Below, one piece after another: positions 23,811-31,943 of a stretch of 50,333 nt of DNA; the stretch's first letter is position 1; each line of letters begins with the position of its first letter. Position numbers and translations under genes: made by a program. The DNA is taken from positions 1 to 50,333 of the forward strand of contig JAFWES010000030.1 of NCBI GenBank assembly GCA_017512805.1, written 5' to 3'. Under the pieces are notes generated by a model. It was not told the origin of the DNA and ran no database searches. It saw only the letters and a list, made by a program, of their open reading frames with translations. Source of the stretch: Clostridia bacterium. Lineage in GTDB: Bacteria; Bacillota; Clostridia; Christensenellales; Aristaeellaceae.

Positions 23811-24886
23811 GCCGCTTTTTCTCCGAAAAATACCGGGAACTGGAGGCGTACGTTCCGGGGGAGCAGCCCAAAGGGCAGACATATATCAAGCTGAACACCA
23901 ACGAGAGCCCCTTTCCTCCGGGTGAATGGGTGGCGGAGGCGGTGCGGTCGGAGACGGAAAAGCTGCGGCTGTATTCCGATCCGGAGAGCACGGCGCTGCG
24001 GGAGGCGCTGGCGGAAAAGCTGAGCCTGCGGCCGGAACAGCTGATCATGACCAACGGCAGCGACGAAGCCCTGAACTATGCCTTCATGGCCTTTTGCGAT
24101 GACGCGCATCCGGCCGCCTTTCCGGATATCACCTACGGCTTTTATCCTGTGTTTGCCAAAATCAACCGGGTGCCGTATACGGAGATCCCGCTGAAGGAGG
24201 ATTGGTCGGTGGACCCGGATGATTACCGGAAGGTCCGGGGACCTGTTTTTGTGGCCAACCCCAATGCCCCCACCGGCCTTCAGCTGCCCCTCAGCGGGAT
24301 GGAAAAACTCCTTCAGGCCAACCCGGACCGCATGGTGGTGGCGGATGAAGCGTATGTGGACTTTGGCGGGGACAGCGCCCTTCGGCTGCTGGACCGGTAC
24401 GATAACCTGCTGGTTGTGCGGACCTTCAGCAAATCCCGCTCCCTGGCGGGACTGCGGCTGGGCTTTGCCGCGGGAAACCCGGAGGTGATCAGGGACCTGA
24501 AAACCATGCAGTATTCCACCAATCCCTACAATGTGGACCGGCTGGCCCAGGCGGCGGGGATCGCGTGCCTCTCGCGGGATGAATATAACCTGCAAAACGT
24601 GCGGGAAATCATCCGGATCCGGGAAGGGACAAAGGAACGGCTGCGGGGGATGGGATTCGAGGTGACCGACAGCCGGGCGAATTTCGTCTTTGTCCGGCAT
24701 CCGGCCTTCCCCAGCAGCGAACTGCGGGACCGGCTGCGGGAGAAGGGGATTCTGATCAGGTGGTTCAACCGGGACAGGATCCGGGACTGGAACCGGATCT
24801 CCATCGGAACGGAAAAGGACATGGACGCCCTGCTCCGGGCCATCTCGGCGATGCTTCAGACAGAAAATGAGGAAAGAAAGCCATGA
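23807..24886 (+). CDS. hisC: Histidinol-phosphate aminotransferase
   Basis: 359 residues, PLP-dependent class I/II aminotransferase. Converts imidazole-acetol phosphate to histidinol phosphate with glutamate. Seen: KLNTNESPFPP near the N-terminus, MTNGSDEALNYAF, FVANPNAPTG, VVADEAYVDFGG and the PLP-lysine segment RTFSKSRSLAGLRLGF. Its place in the his operon supports the HisC assignment over other subgroup Ib aminotransferases. Overlaps both neighbours by four bases. Confidence 0.95.
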   Translation: MSRFFSEKYRELEAYVPGEQPKGQTYIKLNTNESPFPPGEWVAEAVRSETEKLRLYSDPESTALREALAEKLSLRPEQLIMTNGSDEALNYAFMAFCDDAHPAAFPDITYGFYPVFAKINRVPYTEIPLKEDWSVDPDDYRKVRGPVFVANPNAPTGLQLPLSGMEKLLQANPDRMVVADEAYVDFGGDSALRLLDRYDNLLVVRTFSKSRSLAGLRLGFAAGNPEVIRDLKTMQYSTNPYNVDRLAQAAGIACLSRDEYNLQNVREIIRIREGTKERLRGMGFEVTDSRANFVFVRHPAFPSSELRDRLREKGILIRWFNRDRIRDWNRISIGTEKDMDALLRAISAMLQTENEERKP

Positions 24887-25470
24887 GAACGAGTATCATT
24901 GAACGGAAAACCGGGGAAACGGATGTCCGGGTGGAGCTGAACCTGGACGGCAGCGGAAGGCTCGATATCGATACGGGAGTGGGTTTCCTGAACCATATGC
25001 TGGAGCTGTTTGCCCGGCACGGGCGGTTTGATCTGACGGTGTGCTGCAAAGGGGATACCCAGGTGGACGACCATCACAGCGTGGAGGATATCGGCATCGC
25101 TCTGGGGGACGCGTTTGATCAGGCGCTGGGAAGCAAGGCAGGGATTCGGCGATACGGTCAGCGGCTGCTGCCCATGGACGAAAGCCTGATTCTGACCGCG
25201 GTGGACCTGAGCGGCCGGAGCTTCCTGGGATACGAGATGCAGATTCCGACGGAGAAGGTGGGCAGCTTTGACACCGAACTGGCGGAGGAATTCTTCCAGG
25301 GCTTCGTCCGGCACGCCCGCTGCACCCTGCATATCCGGCAGATGACGGGGAAAAATGCCCATCATATTATAGAAGGAACATTCAAGAGCGTGGCCCGGGC
25401 GCTGCGGGAAGCGGTGGAGATCGATCCCGCCGCCGCGGGGGAAATTCCATCGACGAAAGGAATGCTGTAA
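24883..25470 (+). CDS. hisB: Imidazoleglycerol-phosphate dehydratase
   Basis: 195 residues, the monofunctional form without the histidinol phosphatase domain found in E. coli. It dehydrates imidazole glycerol phosphate to imidazole acetol phosphate using manganese. Two metal-binding halves are present: DDHHSVEDIGIALGDA and NAHHIIEGTFKSVARAL, with GFLNHMLELFARHGRFD at the N-terminus. The missing phosphatase activity is supplied by the PHP gene at 28360. Confidence 0.96.
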   Translation: MRTSIIERKTGETDVRVELNLDGSGRLDIDTGVGFLNHMLELFARHGRFDLTVCCKGDTQVDDHHSVEDIGIALGDAFDQALGSKAGIRRYGQRLLPMDESLILTAVDLSGRSFLGYEMQIPTEKVGSFDTELAEEFFQGFVRHARCTLHIRQMTGKNAHHIIEGTFKSVARALREAVEIDPAAAGEIPSTKGML

Positions 25471-25474
25471 GAGG

Positions 25475-26119
25475 ATGACGGCTATCGTGGATTACGGAGT
25501 GGGAAACCTGTTTTCCCTGGAGAGCAGCCTGAACGCGATCGGGGAGCGGGTACGGGTGACCCCGGAGGCCCAGGATATCATGAAGGCGGATCGGGTAATC
25601 CTGCCCGGGGTCGGCGCCTTCGGGGACGCGGCGAAAAAACTGAGGGACAGCGGTCTTGATCAGGCGGTCCTGCAGGCGGCGGAAGCCGAAAAGCCGGTGA
25701 TGGGGATCTGTCTGGGGATGCAGCTGCTCTTTGAAAAGAGCTTCGAGTACGGGGAGCATCCGGGGCTGGGCCTGCTGCACGGGGAGGTGCGGCCGATCCG
25801 GGAATTGCTGGAAGCCGCCGGGGCTGACCCGGAAAAGAAACTGAAAATTCCACAGATGGGATGGAATGCCCTGCGCTTCAGAAAGGAAAGCTCCCTTTTC
25901 CGGTATATTGAGGAGGGGGATCATGTGTATTTTGTCCACTCTTACGCGGCTGCCGGATGCGAAGATTCGCTTTTAGCGGACACGGAGTACGGAACCTTCC
26001 TGACCGCCTGCGTGGGGAAAGGGAACGTGTTCGGATGTCAGTTTCATCCGGAAAAGAGCGGAAACGTGGGGCTGAAGATCCTGAAGGCCTTCTGCGAAAT
26101 GGGGAGGGCGGACGCATGA
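25475..26119 (+). CDS. hisH: Imidazole glycerol phosphate synthase, glutaminase subunit
   Basis: 214 residues, triad-type glutamine amidotransferase that feeds ammonia to HisF. Nucleophile C79 in GICLGMQLLFE, with H191 and E193 in GCQFHPEKS; the oxyanion strand is LPGVGAFGDA. It carries a longer insert than usual around residues 105-125 (RELLEAAGADPEKKLKI), which may be a loop on the outside of the domain. Start codon preceded closely by AGAGG, four bases after hisB; the stop overlaps hisA. Confidence 0.94.
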   Translation: MTAIVDYGVGNLFSLESSLNAIGERVRVTPEAQDIMKADRVILPGVGAFGDAAKKLRDSGLDQAVLQAAEAEKPVMGICLGMQLLFEKSFEYGEHPGLGLLHGEVRPIRELLEAAGADPEKKLKIPQMGWNALRFRKESSLFRYIEEGDHVYFVHSYAAAGCEDSLLADTEYGTFLTACVGKGNVFGCQFHPEKSGNVGLKILKAFCEMGRADA

Positions 26120-26832
26120 TTCTTTTTCCGGCCATTGATCTGTATGAAGGAAAGGCGGTCAGGCTTTATAAAGGCGATTACCGGCAGATGACGGTTTACA
26201 GCGAACACCCCGAGGAAATTGCCCGGGACTTTGCCGCCCAGGGGGCTTCCCATGTCCATCTGGTAGACCTGGAGGGCGCCCGGGATGGGAGCACGCCCAA
26301 CCTGAGGACCGTGCTGAAACTCAAGGAGGACAGCGGGCTGTTCTGCGAAATCGGCGGAGGGATCCGGAATATGGAGACGGTCCGGAAGTACCTGGACAGC
26401 GGGCTGGACCGCGTGATTTTGGGGACCGCGGCCGTCCGGGATCCGGCGTTTTTGCAGCAAGCGCTGGATGAATGCGGCGAGAAGATCGCCGTTGGGGTGG
26501 ACGTCCGGGACGGAGAGGTGGCCGTCAGCGGATGGACCGAAGGGTCCGGGCTGGATTTTATGACCTTTTGCCGGAAGATGGCGGGAATGGGGGTTCAAAC
26601 CCTGATCTGTACCGACATCAGCCGGGACGGAGCCATGCGGGGGACCAACCGGGAGATGTACCGGCAGCTGCAGGAAGAACTCAGCCTTCAGATTACCGCC
26701 AGCGGCGGGATCTCCGGCATGGATGATCTCCGGGCCCTCCGGGACATGGACCTGTATGGCGCCATCATCGGGAAAGCATACTATACCGGAGCCATCCGTC
26801 TTCGGGAAGCGCTGCTGGAGACGGGGCGATGA
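26116..26832 (+). CDS. hisA: ProFAR isomerase (phosphoribosylformimino-AICAR-P isomerase)
   Basis: 238 residues, TIM barrel. Isomerises ProFAR to PRFAR. Catalytic D8 in LFPAIDLYEGK and a second Asp in ICTDISRDGAMRGTN; phosphate-binding EIGGGIRN and ASGGISGMDDL are present. Start 26116 overlaps the hisH stop (ATGA). An in-frame extension upstream runs within hisH and has no ribosome binding site. Confidence 0.95.
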   Translation: MILFPAIDLYEGKAVRLYKGDYRQMTVYSEHPEEIARDFAAQGASHVHLVDLEGARDGSTPNLRTVLKLKEDSGLFCEIGGGIRNMETVRKYLDSGLDRVILGTAAVRDPAFLQQALDECGEKIAVGVDVRDGEVAVSGWTEGSGLDFMTFCRKMAGMGVQTLICTDISRDGAMRGTNREMYRQLQEELSLQITASGGISGMDDLRALRDMDLYGAIIGKAYYTGAIRLREALLETGR

Positions 26833-26937
26833 AGGAGTATGGCCGCTGATTCCGGGGAGCGTGCGATGCCTGCGGGCTGCAAAGCCCAGAACGGAGAAGA
26901 CGGATCTTCGGGAACGTGAGGATGACAGGAGACAGAA
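26833..26937 (+). other. 105-base gap inside the his operon
   Basis: The only sizeable spacer between his genes. It contains AAGGAG right after the hisA stop, then an ATG (26839) opening a 26-codon frame that ends TGA, and a small hairpin GGGCTGCAAAGCCC. The frame has a ribosome binding site only one base from its ATG and no recognisable product. hisF has its own AGGAG. Confidence 0.5.
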
Positions 26938-27714
26938 ATGATCACCAAAAGAATTATTCCCTGCCTGGACGTGAAGGACGGACGGGTGGTGAAGGGAGTC
27001 AATTTCCAGGGCCTGGGGGACGTGGACTCTCCGGTGCGCCTGGCCAGGTACTACAGTGACTGCGGGGCGGATGAACTGGTGTTTTATGACATCACGGCCT
27101 CGGCGGAAGGGCGTGCCCTGTTTACGGACATTCTGCGGGAGACGGCCAGAAGGGTTTTTATCCCCCTGACCGTAGGAGGCGGGATCGGGACGGTGGATGA
27201 TTTTGACCGCGTTCTGAAATGCGGGGCAGACAAGGTGTCCGTTAACAGCGGCGCCATCCGGGATCCCTCCCTGATCGGAAAGGCGGCCAGGAAATACGGG
27301 GATCAGTGCGTGGTGCTGAGTGTGGACGTCAAACGGGTGGACGGGGTATTTCGGGTGTTTGCCCGGGGCGGCCGGGAAAATACAGGGCTGGAAGCCCTGG
27401 AGTGGATCCGCCGGGGTGTGGGCGAAGGCGCCGGGGAGATCGTGGTGAACTCCATCGATACCGACGGAGTGAAGCAGGGGTTTGATCTCGAAATGCTGGA
27501 GGCGGTCTGTCGGGTGGCGAAGGTCCCGGTGATCGCAAGCGGCGGCGCCGGATGCGTGGAGGACTTTCTGACCCTCTTCCGGACGCTGCCGGGAGTGGAT
27601 GCGGGGCTGGCGGCCTCCATCTTTCATTTCGGAGAGGTTCGGATCGCGGATTTGAAGGATGCCATGGCAGCGGCCGGTATTCCGGCCAGAAGGGAAGGAG
27701 CGAAACGGATATGA
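26938..27714 (+). CDS. hisF: Imidazole glycerol phosphate synthase, cyclase subunit
   Basis: 258 residues, TIM barrel partner of HisH. Converts PRFAR and ammonia to imidazole glycerol phosphate and AICAR. Catalytic D11 in IIPCLDVKDGRVVKG and a second Asp in VVNSIDTDGVKQGFD; phosphate sites LTVGGGIG and IASGGAG are present. GACAGGAG lies seven bases before the ATG. The stop overlaps the hisIE start. Confidence 0.96.
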   Translation: MITKRIIPCLDVKDGRVVKGVNFQGLGDVDSPVRLARYYSDCGADELVFYDITASAEGRALFTDILRETARRVFIPLTVGGGIGTVDDFDRVLKCGADKVSVNSGAIRDPSLIGKAARKYGDQCVVLSVDVKRVDGVFRVFARGGRENTGLEALEWIRRGVGEGAGEIVVNSIDTDGVKQGFDLEMLEAVCRVAKVPVIASGGAGCVEDFLTLFRTLPGVDAGLAASIFHFGEVRIADLKDAMAAAGIPARREGAKRI

Positions 27715-28367
27715 TCAGCATGGAGGATTTAAAATTTGACGAGAAGGGTCTGATCCCTGCCATCGTGGTGGACGCGAAGAGCCGGAAGGTGCTGACGCTG
27801 GCGTACATGAACCGGGAAAGCCTGAAGATCTCTATGGAAAAAGGGCTGACCTGCTTCTGGAGCCGCAGCCGCGGGGAACTGTGGCTGAAGGGGGAAACCA
27901 GCGGGAATTATCAGCACATTGTTTCCATCACCGCGGACTGCGACCGGGATGCGCTGGTTGTGCTGGTGGAGAAGGACGGACCCGCCTGCCACCTGGGAAC
28001 GGACAGCTGCTTCAACGATCCGGTTTACATCAGCGAGGACCGGGGAGAGTTTACCTATGAGGGGCTGATGGAACTGATCCGGGGTCGGAAAACCGAAAAG
28101 AAGGAGGGCTCCTATACCACCTATCTCTTCGAGAAGGGGCTGGACAAGATCCTGAAAAAGGTGGGGGAGGAATCGACGGAGGTGATTATCGCCGCCAAGG
28201 ATCGGGATCGGGAAGAGACGGTCTATGAGATCGCGGATCTGGCGTATCACGTGATGGTCCTGATGGTGGAGAGCGGGATCGGCCTGGAGGAGATCCGGGA
28301 CGAACTGGCCCGGAGACATGTGATCGATCACAAGGTTAAGCAGGAGAAGATGACCGGCCATGTTTGA
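27711..28367 (+). CDS. hisIE: Bifunctional phosphoribosyl-AMP cyclohydrolase / phosphoribosyl-ATP pyrophosphatase
   Basis: 218 residues, a fusion of two steps. The N-terminal HisI half (about 1-115) has LTLAYMNRESL, FWSRSRGELWLKGETSGN and the zinc/magnesium residues in ADCDRDAL and ACHLGTDSC. The C-terminal HisE half (about 130-210) has KKVGEESTEVIIAAK, the helical MazG-like pyrophosphatase core. The start at 27711 overlaps the hisF stop; the long in-frame extension inside hisF is rejected. Confidence 0.95.
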   Translation: MISMEDLKFDEKGLIPAIVVDAKSRKVLTLAYMNRESLKISMEKGLTCFWSRSRGELWLKGETSGNYQHIVSITADCDRDALVVLVEKDGPACHLGTDSCFNDPVYISEDRGEFTYEGLMELIRGRKTEKKEGSYTTYLFEKGLDKILKKVGEESTEVIIAAKDRDREETVYEIADLAYHVMVLMVESGIGLEEIRDELARRHVIDHKVKQEKMTGHV

Positions 28368-29136
28368 CCTGCATATGCATTCCGCCTATTCCGACGGTCA
28401 GAACACCCCGGAAGAGATGATCCGGGCCGCCATGGACCGGGGCCTGGACTGCGTGGGGATCTCCGATCACTCCCACACGCCGGGGGACGACTGCGGCATG
28501 ACCCTGGAGGGAACGGCTGCTTACCGGGCGGAAATGGCGGAGCTGAAGCAAAAATACGCCGGAAAAATCCGGGTGCTTTGCGGGCTGGAACGGGATTACT
28601 ATTCTGACGATGACCTGCCCTATGATTACGTCATCGGATCGGTGCATTTTGTCCGGTTTCCCGACGGAAAACAGGTGGTTGTGGATTGGACGGCGGACAT
28701 CCAGCGGCAGGGGGTGGAAACCGTGATGGGAGGGGACTGGTATGCCTTTGCCGAGGCCTATTACGAGCTGGTGGGCCGCGTGGTTGAACAGACCGGATGC
28801 GACATTATCGGGCATTTTGACCTGTTAAGCAAGTTCGTGGAGCAGGCCCCCCTGTTTGATCCGGCCCATCCCAGGTATGTCCGGGCCTGGCGAAAGGCGG
28901 CGGATCGGCTGCTAAAGACCGGAAAACCCTTTGAAGTCAATACCGGGGCCATGTCCCGGGGGTACCGGACGTCGCCCTATCCGTCGGAGGAGATCCGGAA
29001 CTATATTCTGTCGAAGGGGGGCAGGCTGATCCTGTCCAGCGACGCGCACAGAAAAGAGCATGTCGGATATGCCTTAGAAAAGGTCGCCGGCGAGGTGCCG
29101 AGGGCCGGGGAATGGCTGACGTTTATGAAAGAATGA
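28360..29136 (+). CDS. hisJ: Histidinol-phosphatase, PHP family
   Basis: 258 residues. The PHP-type histidinol phosphatase of Gram-positives, dephosphorylating histidinol phosphate; it replaces the N-terminal domain missing from HisB. Metal ligands appear in the four PHP blocks: DLHMHSAYSDG, GISDHSHTPGD, CGLERDYY and the later IIGHFDL and SSDAHRKEH. Starts eight bases inside hisIE, closing the operon, which then has every step from PRPP and ATP to histidine. A terminator follows at 29202. Confidence 0.93.
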   Translation: MFDLHMHSAYSDGQNTPEEMIRAAMDRGLDCVGISDHSHTPGDDCGMTLEGTAAYRAEMAELKQKYAGKIRVLCGLERDYYSDDDLPYDYVIGSVHFVRFPDGKQVVVDWTADIQRQGVETVMGGDWYAFAEAYYELVGRVVEQTGCDIIGHFDLLSKFVEQAPLFDPAHPRYVRAWRKAADRLLKTGKPFEVNTGAMSRGYRTSPYPSEEIRNYILSKGGRLILSSDAHRKEHVGYALEKVAGEVPRAGEWLTFMKE

Positions 29137-29171
29137 CAGGATGAAGTCAAGCAAAAAGAAAAACGAGACCG

Positions 29172-29200
29172 TTGCGCATTGATGACGATCGTGATATCAT
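29172..29200 (+). promoter_or_regulatory. Weak promoter candidate ahead of the second PHP gene
   Basis: TTGCGC (29172-29177), 17 bases, TATCAT (29195-29200). A start near 29207 would fall inside the hairpin below, removing its left arm. Confidence 0.35.
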
Positions 29201-29201
29201 C

Positions 29202-29224
29202 ACCTCCGGAAACGGAGGTTTTTT
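29202..29224 (+). terminator. Terminator of the his operon that also holds the next gene's ribosome binding site
   Basis: ACCTCCG (29202-29208) pairs with CGGAGGT (29213-29219), then TTTTT. The right arm contains the GGAGG that is the only Shine-Dalgarno for the ATG at 29230. Confidence 0.8.
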
Positions 29225-29229
29225 GCATT

Positions 29230-30000
29230 ATGGGATATCTTTACGAAACGCACCTGCATACCTGCCTGAGCAGCGCCTGCGGAGTCAGCACCGGAAAAGA
29301 GCATGTCCGGTTTTATAAAGCGCAGGGGTATACGGGGATCATTATGACGGATCACTTTTTCCGGGGGAATACGGCTGTTTCCCGGGATCGGCCCTGGGAG
29401 GAACGGGTGGATTTGTTCTGGCGGGGATATGAGGATGCCCTGGAGGAAGGGTTGAAGGTGGGTCTGGATGTATTCTTTGCCTACGAGGAAAACCACGTGC
29501 ATGACGAGTACCTGATTTATGGGCTGACCCGGGATTATATGAAAGCCCATCCGGAAATGGAACACTGGACCCGGCGGGAACAGCTGGAAGCAGTGCACGC
29601 CGCGGGCGGCGCGGTGATTCAGGCTCACCCTTTCCGGGTCAGAAATTATATTGACATCATCCGGGTGGGGGATCTTTTCGCGGACGGCATCGAGGCGGCG
29701 AACGCAGGCAATGCCCAGCTGGACGATGCCAGGGCCTATGCGTTTGGAAAAGAAAAGGGGCTGTTGATGACCGCGGGGAGCGACAATCACCATTCGCCGA
29801 TGGCGCAGCCCTTCGGCGTGGGGCTGGAGGAGAAGCTGACCAGCGTTCAGGATTACGCGAATCTGTTGAGGCGGGGCGGCCCGGTGGGGCTGCATGTTCC
29901 GGAAGGACGGTTCGCAGTGCCTGATGGGGCGGAACGGCTCCCGGCCTGGCGGCTGGACGAAAAGGAAACGCTCCATTCCATGCAGGAGCCATGGCTTTGA
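29230..30000 (+). CDS. PHP-domain metal-dependent phosphoesterase
   Basis: 256 residues. A second PHP-family protein directly after the his operon but behind its terminator. Metal-binding blocks: YETHLHTCLSSACG at the N-terminus, IIMTDHFFRG, FAYEENHVHDEYL, VIQAHPFR and TAGSDNHH near the C-terminus. It differs clearly from HisJ and is nearer to the YciV/TrpH-like phosphoesterases. The substrate is unknown: nucleotide or sugar phosphates are possible. Start 29230 is chosen because the protein then begins MGYLYETHLHT with GGAGG ten bases upstream; an in-frame TTG at 29179 is possible but would translate through the hairpin. Confidence 0.8.
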   Translation: MGYLYETHLHTCLSSACGVSTGKEHVRFYKAQGYTGIIMTDHFFRGNTAVSRDRPWEERVDLFWRGYEDALEEGLKVGLDVFFAYEENHVHDEYLIYGLTRDYMKAHPEMEHWTRREQLEAVHAAGGAVIQAHPFRVRNYIDIIRVGDLFADGIEAANAGNAQLDDARAYAFGKEKGLLMTAGSDNHHSPMAQPFGVGLEEKLTSVQDYANLLRRGGPVGLHVPEGRFAVPDGAERLPAWRLDEKETLHSMQEPWL

Positions 30001-30004
30001 AAAA

Positions 30005-30042
30005 TGAACCCCGCAGGGACCAATCCCGGCGGGGTTCATTTG
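30005..30042. terminator. Bidirectional terminator between PHP gene and pgi
   Basis: TGAACCCCGC (30005-30014) pairs with GCGGGGTTCA (30029-30038), with an inner GGGA/TCCC. The T tract is short (TTTG) on plus. Confidence 0.65.
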
Positions 30043-30059
30043 TGTAAAACGGCTCTGGA

Positions 30060-31643
30060 TCAGATTCCCAGCAGGTCGCTGAAGACCTTCAGGGCTCCAT
30101 CGGTATCATGGGCCAGAACCCGCTTGGCCAGGACTTTGCCCAGCTGGACGCCTTCCTGATCAAAGCTGTTCAGGTTCCACAGGAAGCCCTGGAACATGAC
30201 CTTGTTTTCAAAATGGGCCAGGAGAGCGCCCAGGGCTTCGGGGGTCAGCTGATCACCGATGATAATGCTGCTGGGCCGATTTCCCTCGAAATACTTGTTG
30301 CGGTTGGAATCTTCCTTGCCGCAGGCGAAGGCCAGGATCTGCGCGGCCACGTTGGCGCCCAGCTTCTGTTGACTGGTGCTCCCCTGGATATCCACATCCA
30401 TCCCGGCCTGATTCTGCCGGAAACCGATGAACTGCAGGGGGATGATATCCGTCCCCTGGTGAAGCAGCTGATAGAAGCTGTGCTGCCCATTGGTGCCGGG
30501 TTCTCCGAAAATCACCGGACCGGTCACGTAGTTCACTTTTTCACCGTTCCGGTTGACGGATTTGCCGTTGGATTCCATATCCAGCTGCTGCAGATGAGCA
30601 GGGAAACGGGACAGCGCCTGACTGTAAGGAAGAACGGCGGTCGAGGGGTATCCCAGGATATTCCGCTCATAGACTCCGATCAGGGCATCCAGCATGGCGG
30701 GGTTCTTCCGGGCGTCTTTTTCCGTGGCCAGCCTGTCCTCTTCCGCGGCGCCGGAGAGGAAACGGGCAAAAATATCGGGGCCGAAGGCCAGGCTCAACAC
30801 CGCGCCGCCCACGGCGGAGGTGGAGGAATAACGGCCGCCGATGTAATCGTCCATGAAGAAGGCGGCCAGATAGTCACTGCTCTTCGCCAGCGGAGAGGTT
30901 TCACTGGTGACGGCGATCATATGCTTTCCGGCGTCCAGCCCGGCTTTGTTCAGCGCATCCTTGACAAAGGCCTCGTTGGTCAGGGTTTCCAGGGTTGTGC
31001 CGCTCTTGCTGACCAGGATGAAGATGGCGCGGGAGACGTCGGTGGATTTCAGAACCGCCGCCGCGTCATCGGGATCCACATTGGAAATAAAGCGGGCTTC
31101 CATCCTGAAATGACCGTTGGCCTTCGCCCAGTTTTCCAGCGCCAGGTACATGGCCCGGGGACCCAGGTCGCTGCCGCCGATACCGATCTGCACCACGGTG
31201 GTAAAGGACTCGCCTTTTTCGTTCACGATTTCGCCAGCGTGCACTTTGCGGGCAAAATCGGCGATCTTTTCCTGCTGCGCTGTGTAGAAGGCCCGCTTGT
31301 CCACGCCATCGGCTTCCACGGCATGCCCCAGCTGGCCGCGGGTCAGGTGATGCAGAACAAGACGCTTTTCACCGGTATTGATCACTGCGCCTTCGTACAG
31401 AGCCTGGTATTTCTCGCTCAGCTGAGCCTCCTCGGCCAGCGCGGAAAGGCCGGACAGAATCTCTTCATCCACTTGTTTGGCGCCGTAATAGTATTTCAGG
31501 CCGCCTCCCATGTCCACCGCGTATTCCCGCACCCGCGCGCCGCCGGCTTCTCCGGACAGCACTTCAGGCAGGCTCACCTTTTTTCCGGTTTTTTCCAGCT
31601 TTTTCCAGCTTTCCAGCGTATCCAGATTTTGCCAAGCAATCAT
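30060..31643 (-). CDS. pgi: Glucose-6-phosphate isomerase
   Basis: 527 residues. Interconverts glucose 6-phosphate and fructose 6-phosphate. Two SIS subdomains: VQIGIGGSDLGPRAMYLALE near 152 and the phosphate-binding ILVSKSGTTLETLTN near 210. The catalytic Glu is in FGEPGTNGQHSFYQLLHQG (signature 1-like region) and the C-terminal Lys signature follows. The length suits the 530-residue Clostridia/Bacteroides type rather than the 450-residue Bacillus type. It is alone, with its own promoter at 31684-31713. Confidence 0.95.
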   Translation of the reverse strand: MIAWQNLDTLESWKKLEKTGKKVSLPEVLSGEAGGARVREYAVDMGGGLKYYYGAKQVDEEILSGLSALAEEAQLSEKYQALYEGAVINTGEKRLVLHHLTRGQLGHAVEADGVDKRAFYTAQQEKIADFARKVHAGEIVNEKGESFTTVVQIGIGGSDLGPRAMYLALENWAKANGHFRMEARFISNVDPDDAAAVLKSTDVSRAIFILVSKSGTTLETLTNEAFVKDALNKAGLDAGKHMIAVTSETSPLAKSSDYLAAFFMDDYIGGRYSSTSAVGGAVLSLAFGPDIFARFLSGAAEEDRLATEKDARKNPAMLDALIGVYERNILGYPSTAVLPYSQALSRFPAHLQQLDMESNGKSVNRNGEKVNYVTGPVIFGEPGTNGQHSFYQLLHQGTDIIPLQFIGFRQNQAGMDVDIQGSTSQQKLGANVAAQILAFACGKEDSNRNKYFEGNRPSSIIIGDQLTPEALGALLAHFENKVMFQGFLWNLNSFDQEGVQLGKVLAKRVLAHDTDGALKVFSDLLGI

Positions 31644-31683
31644 CTCGGAACACCCCTTTTTCTATCATTCAGGAACCACCGGA

Positions 31684-31713
31684 ATTTTAACACAGGAGTC
31701 CTTGCTTCGTCAA
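31684..31713 (-). promoter_or_regulatory. Promoter of pgi
   Basis: On minus, TTGACG (31713-31708), 18 bases, TAAAAT (31689-31684), about 40 bases before the ATG. Confidence 0.7.
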
Positions 31714-31875
31714 TCGGATATCCGCTTATCAGGGGACGGAACGGAACCGGTTACGGTCACGGCGGCGTGACGCGATCCGTATCAGCGATCAAAAAGACAG
31801 CAGGGGATGTCCCGGAATTTGCGGATATAGAACTGAAAATAGTCAAAAATATTTCAAAATAATAACGATAATAGG
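31714..31875. other. Intergenic region between pgi and the SH3/peptidoglycan-binding gene
   Basis: No gene seen. A 6-bp hairpin GTCACG (31756-31761) / CGTGAC (31766-31771) lies near the middle. From about 31840 the sequence turns AT-rich just upstream of the plus-strand promoter, as an UP element would. Confidence 0.5.
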
Positions 31876-31904
31876 TTGACATCTTAATATTTTCGTAATA
31901 AAAT
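31876..31904 (+). promoter_or_regulatory. Promoter of the SH3/peptidoglycan-binding protein
   Basis: TTGACA (31876-31881), 17 bases, TAAAAT (31899-31904). Confidence 0.85.
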
Positions 31905-31943
31905 GTCCGAGGATGTCGTTCATCCAGGAAGGAGGTGCGCTGA

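Noticed and set aside
26839-26919. 26-codon reading frame between hisA and hisF as a gene
   Set aside because: The ribosome binding site is one base from the ATG, no conserved feature is visible and the composition is low in hydrophobic residues. Noted only as part of the spacer.
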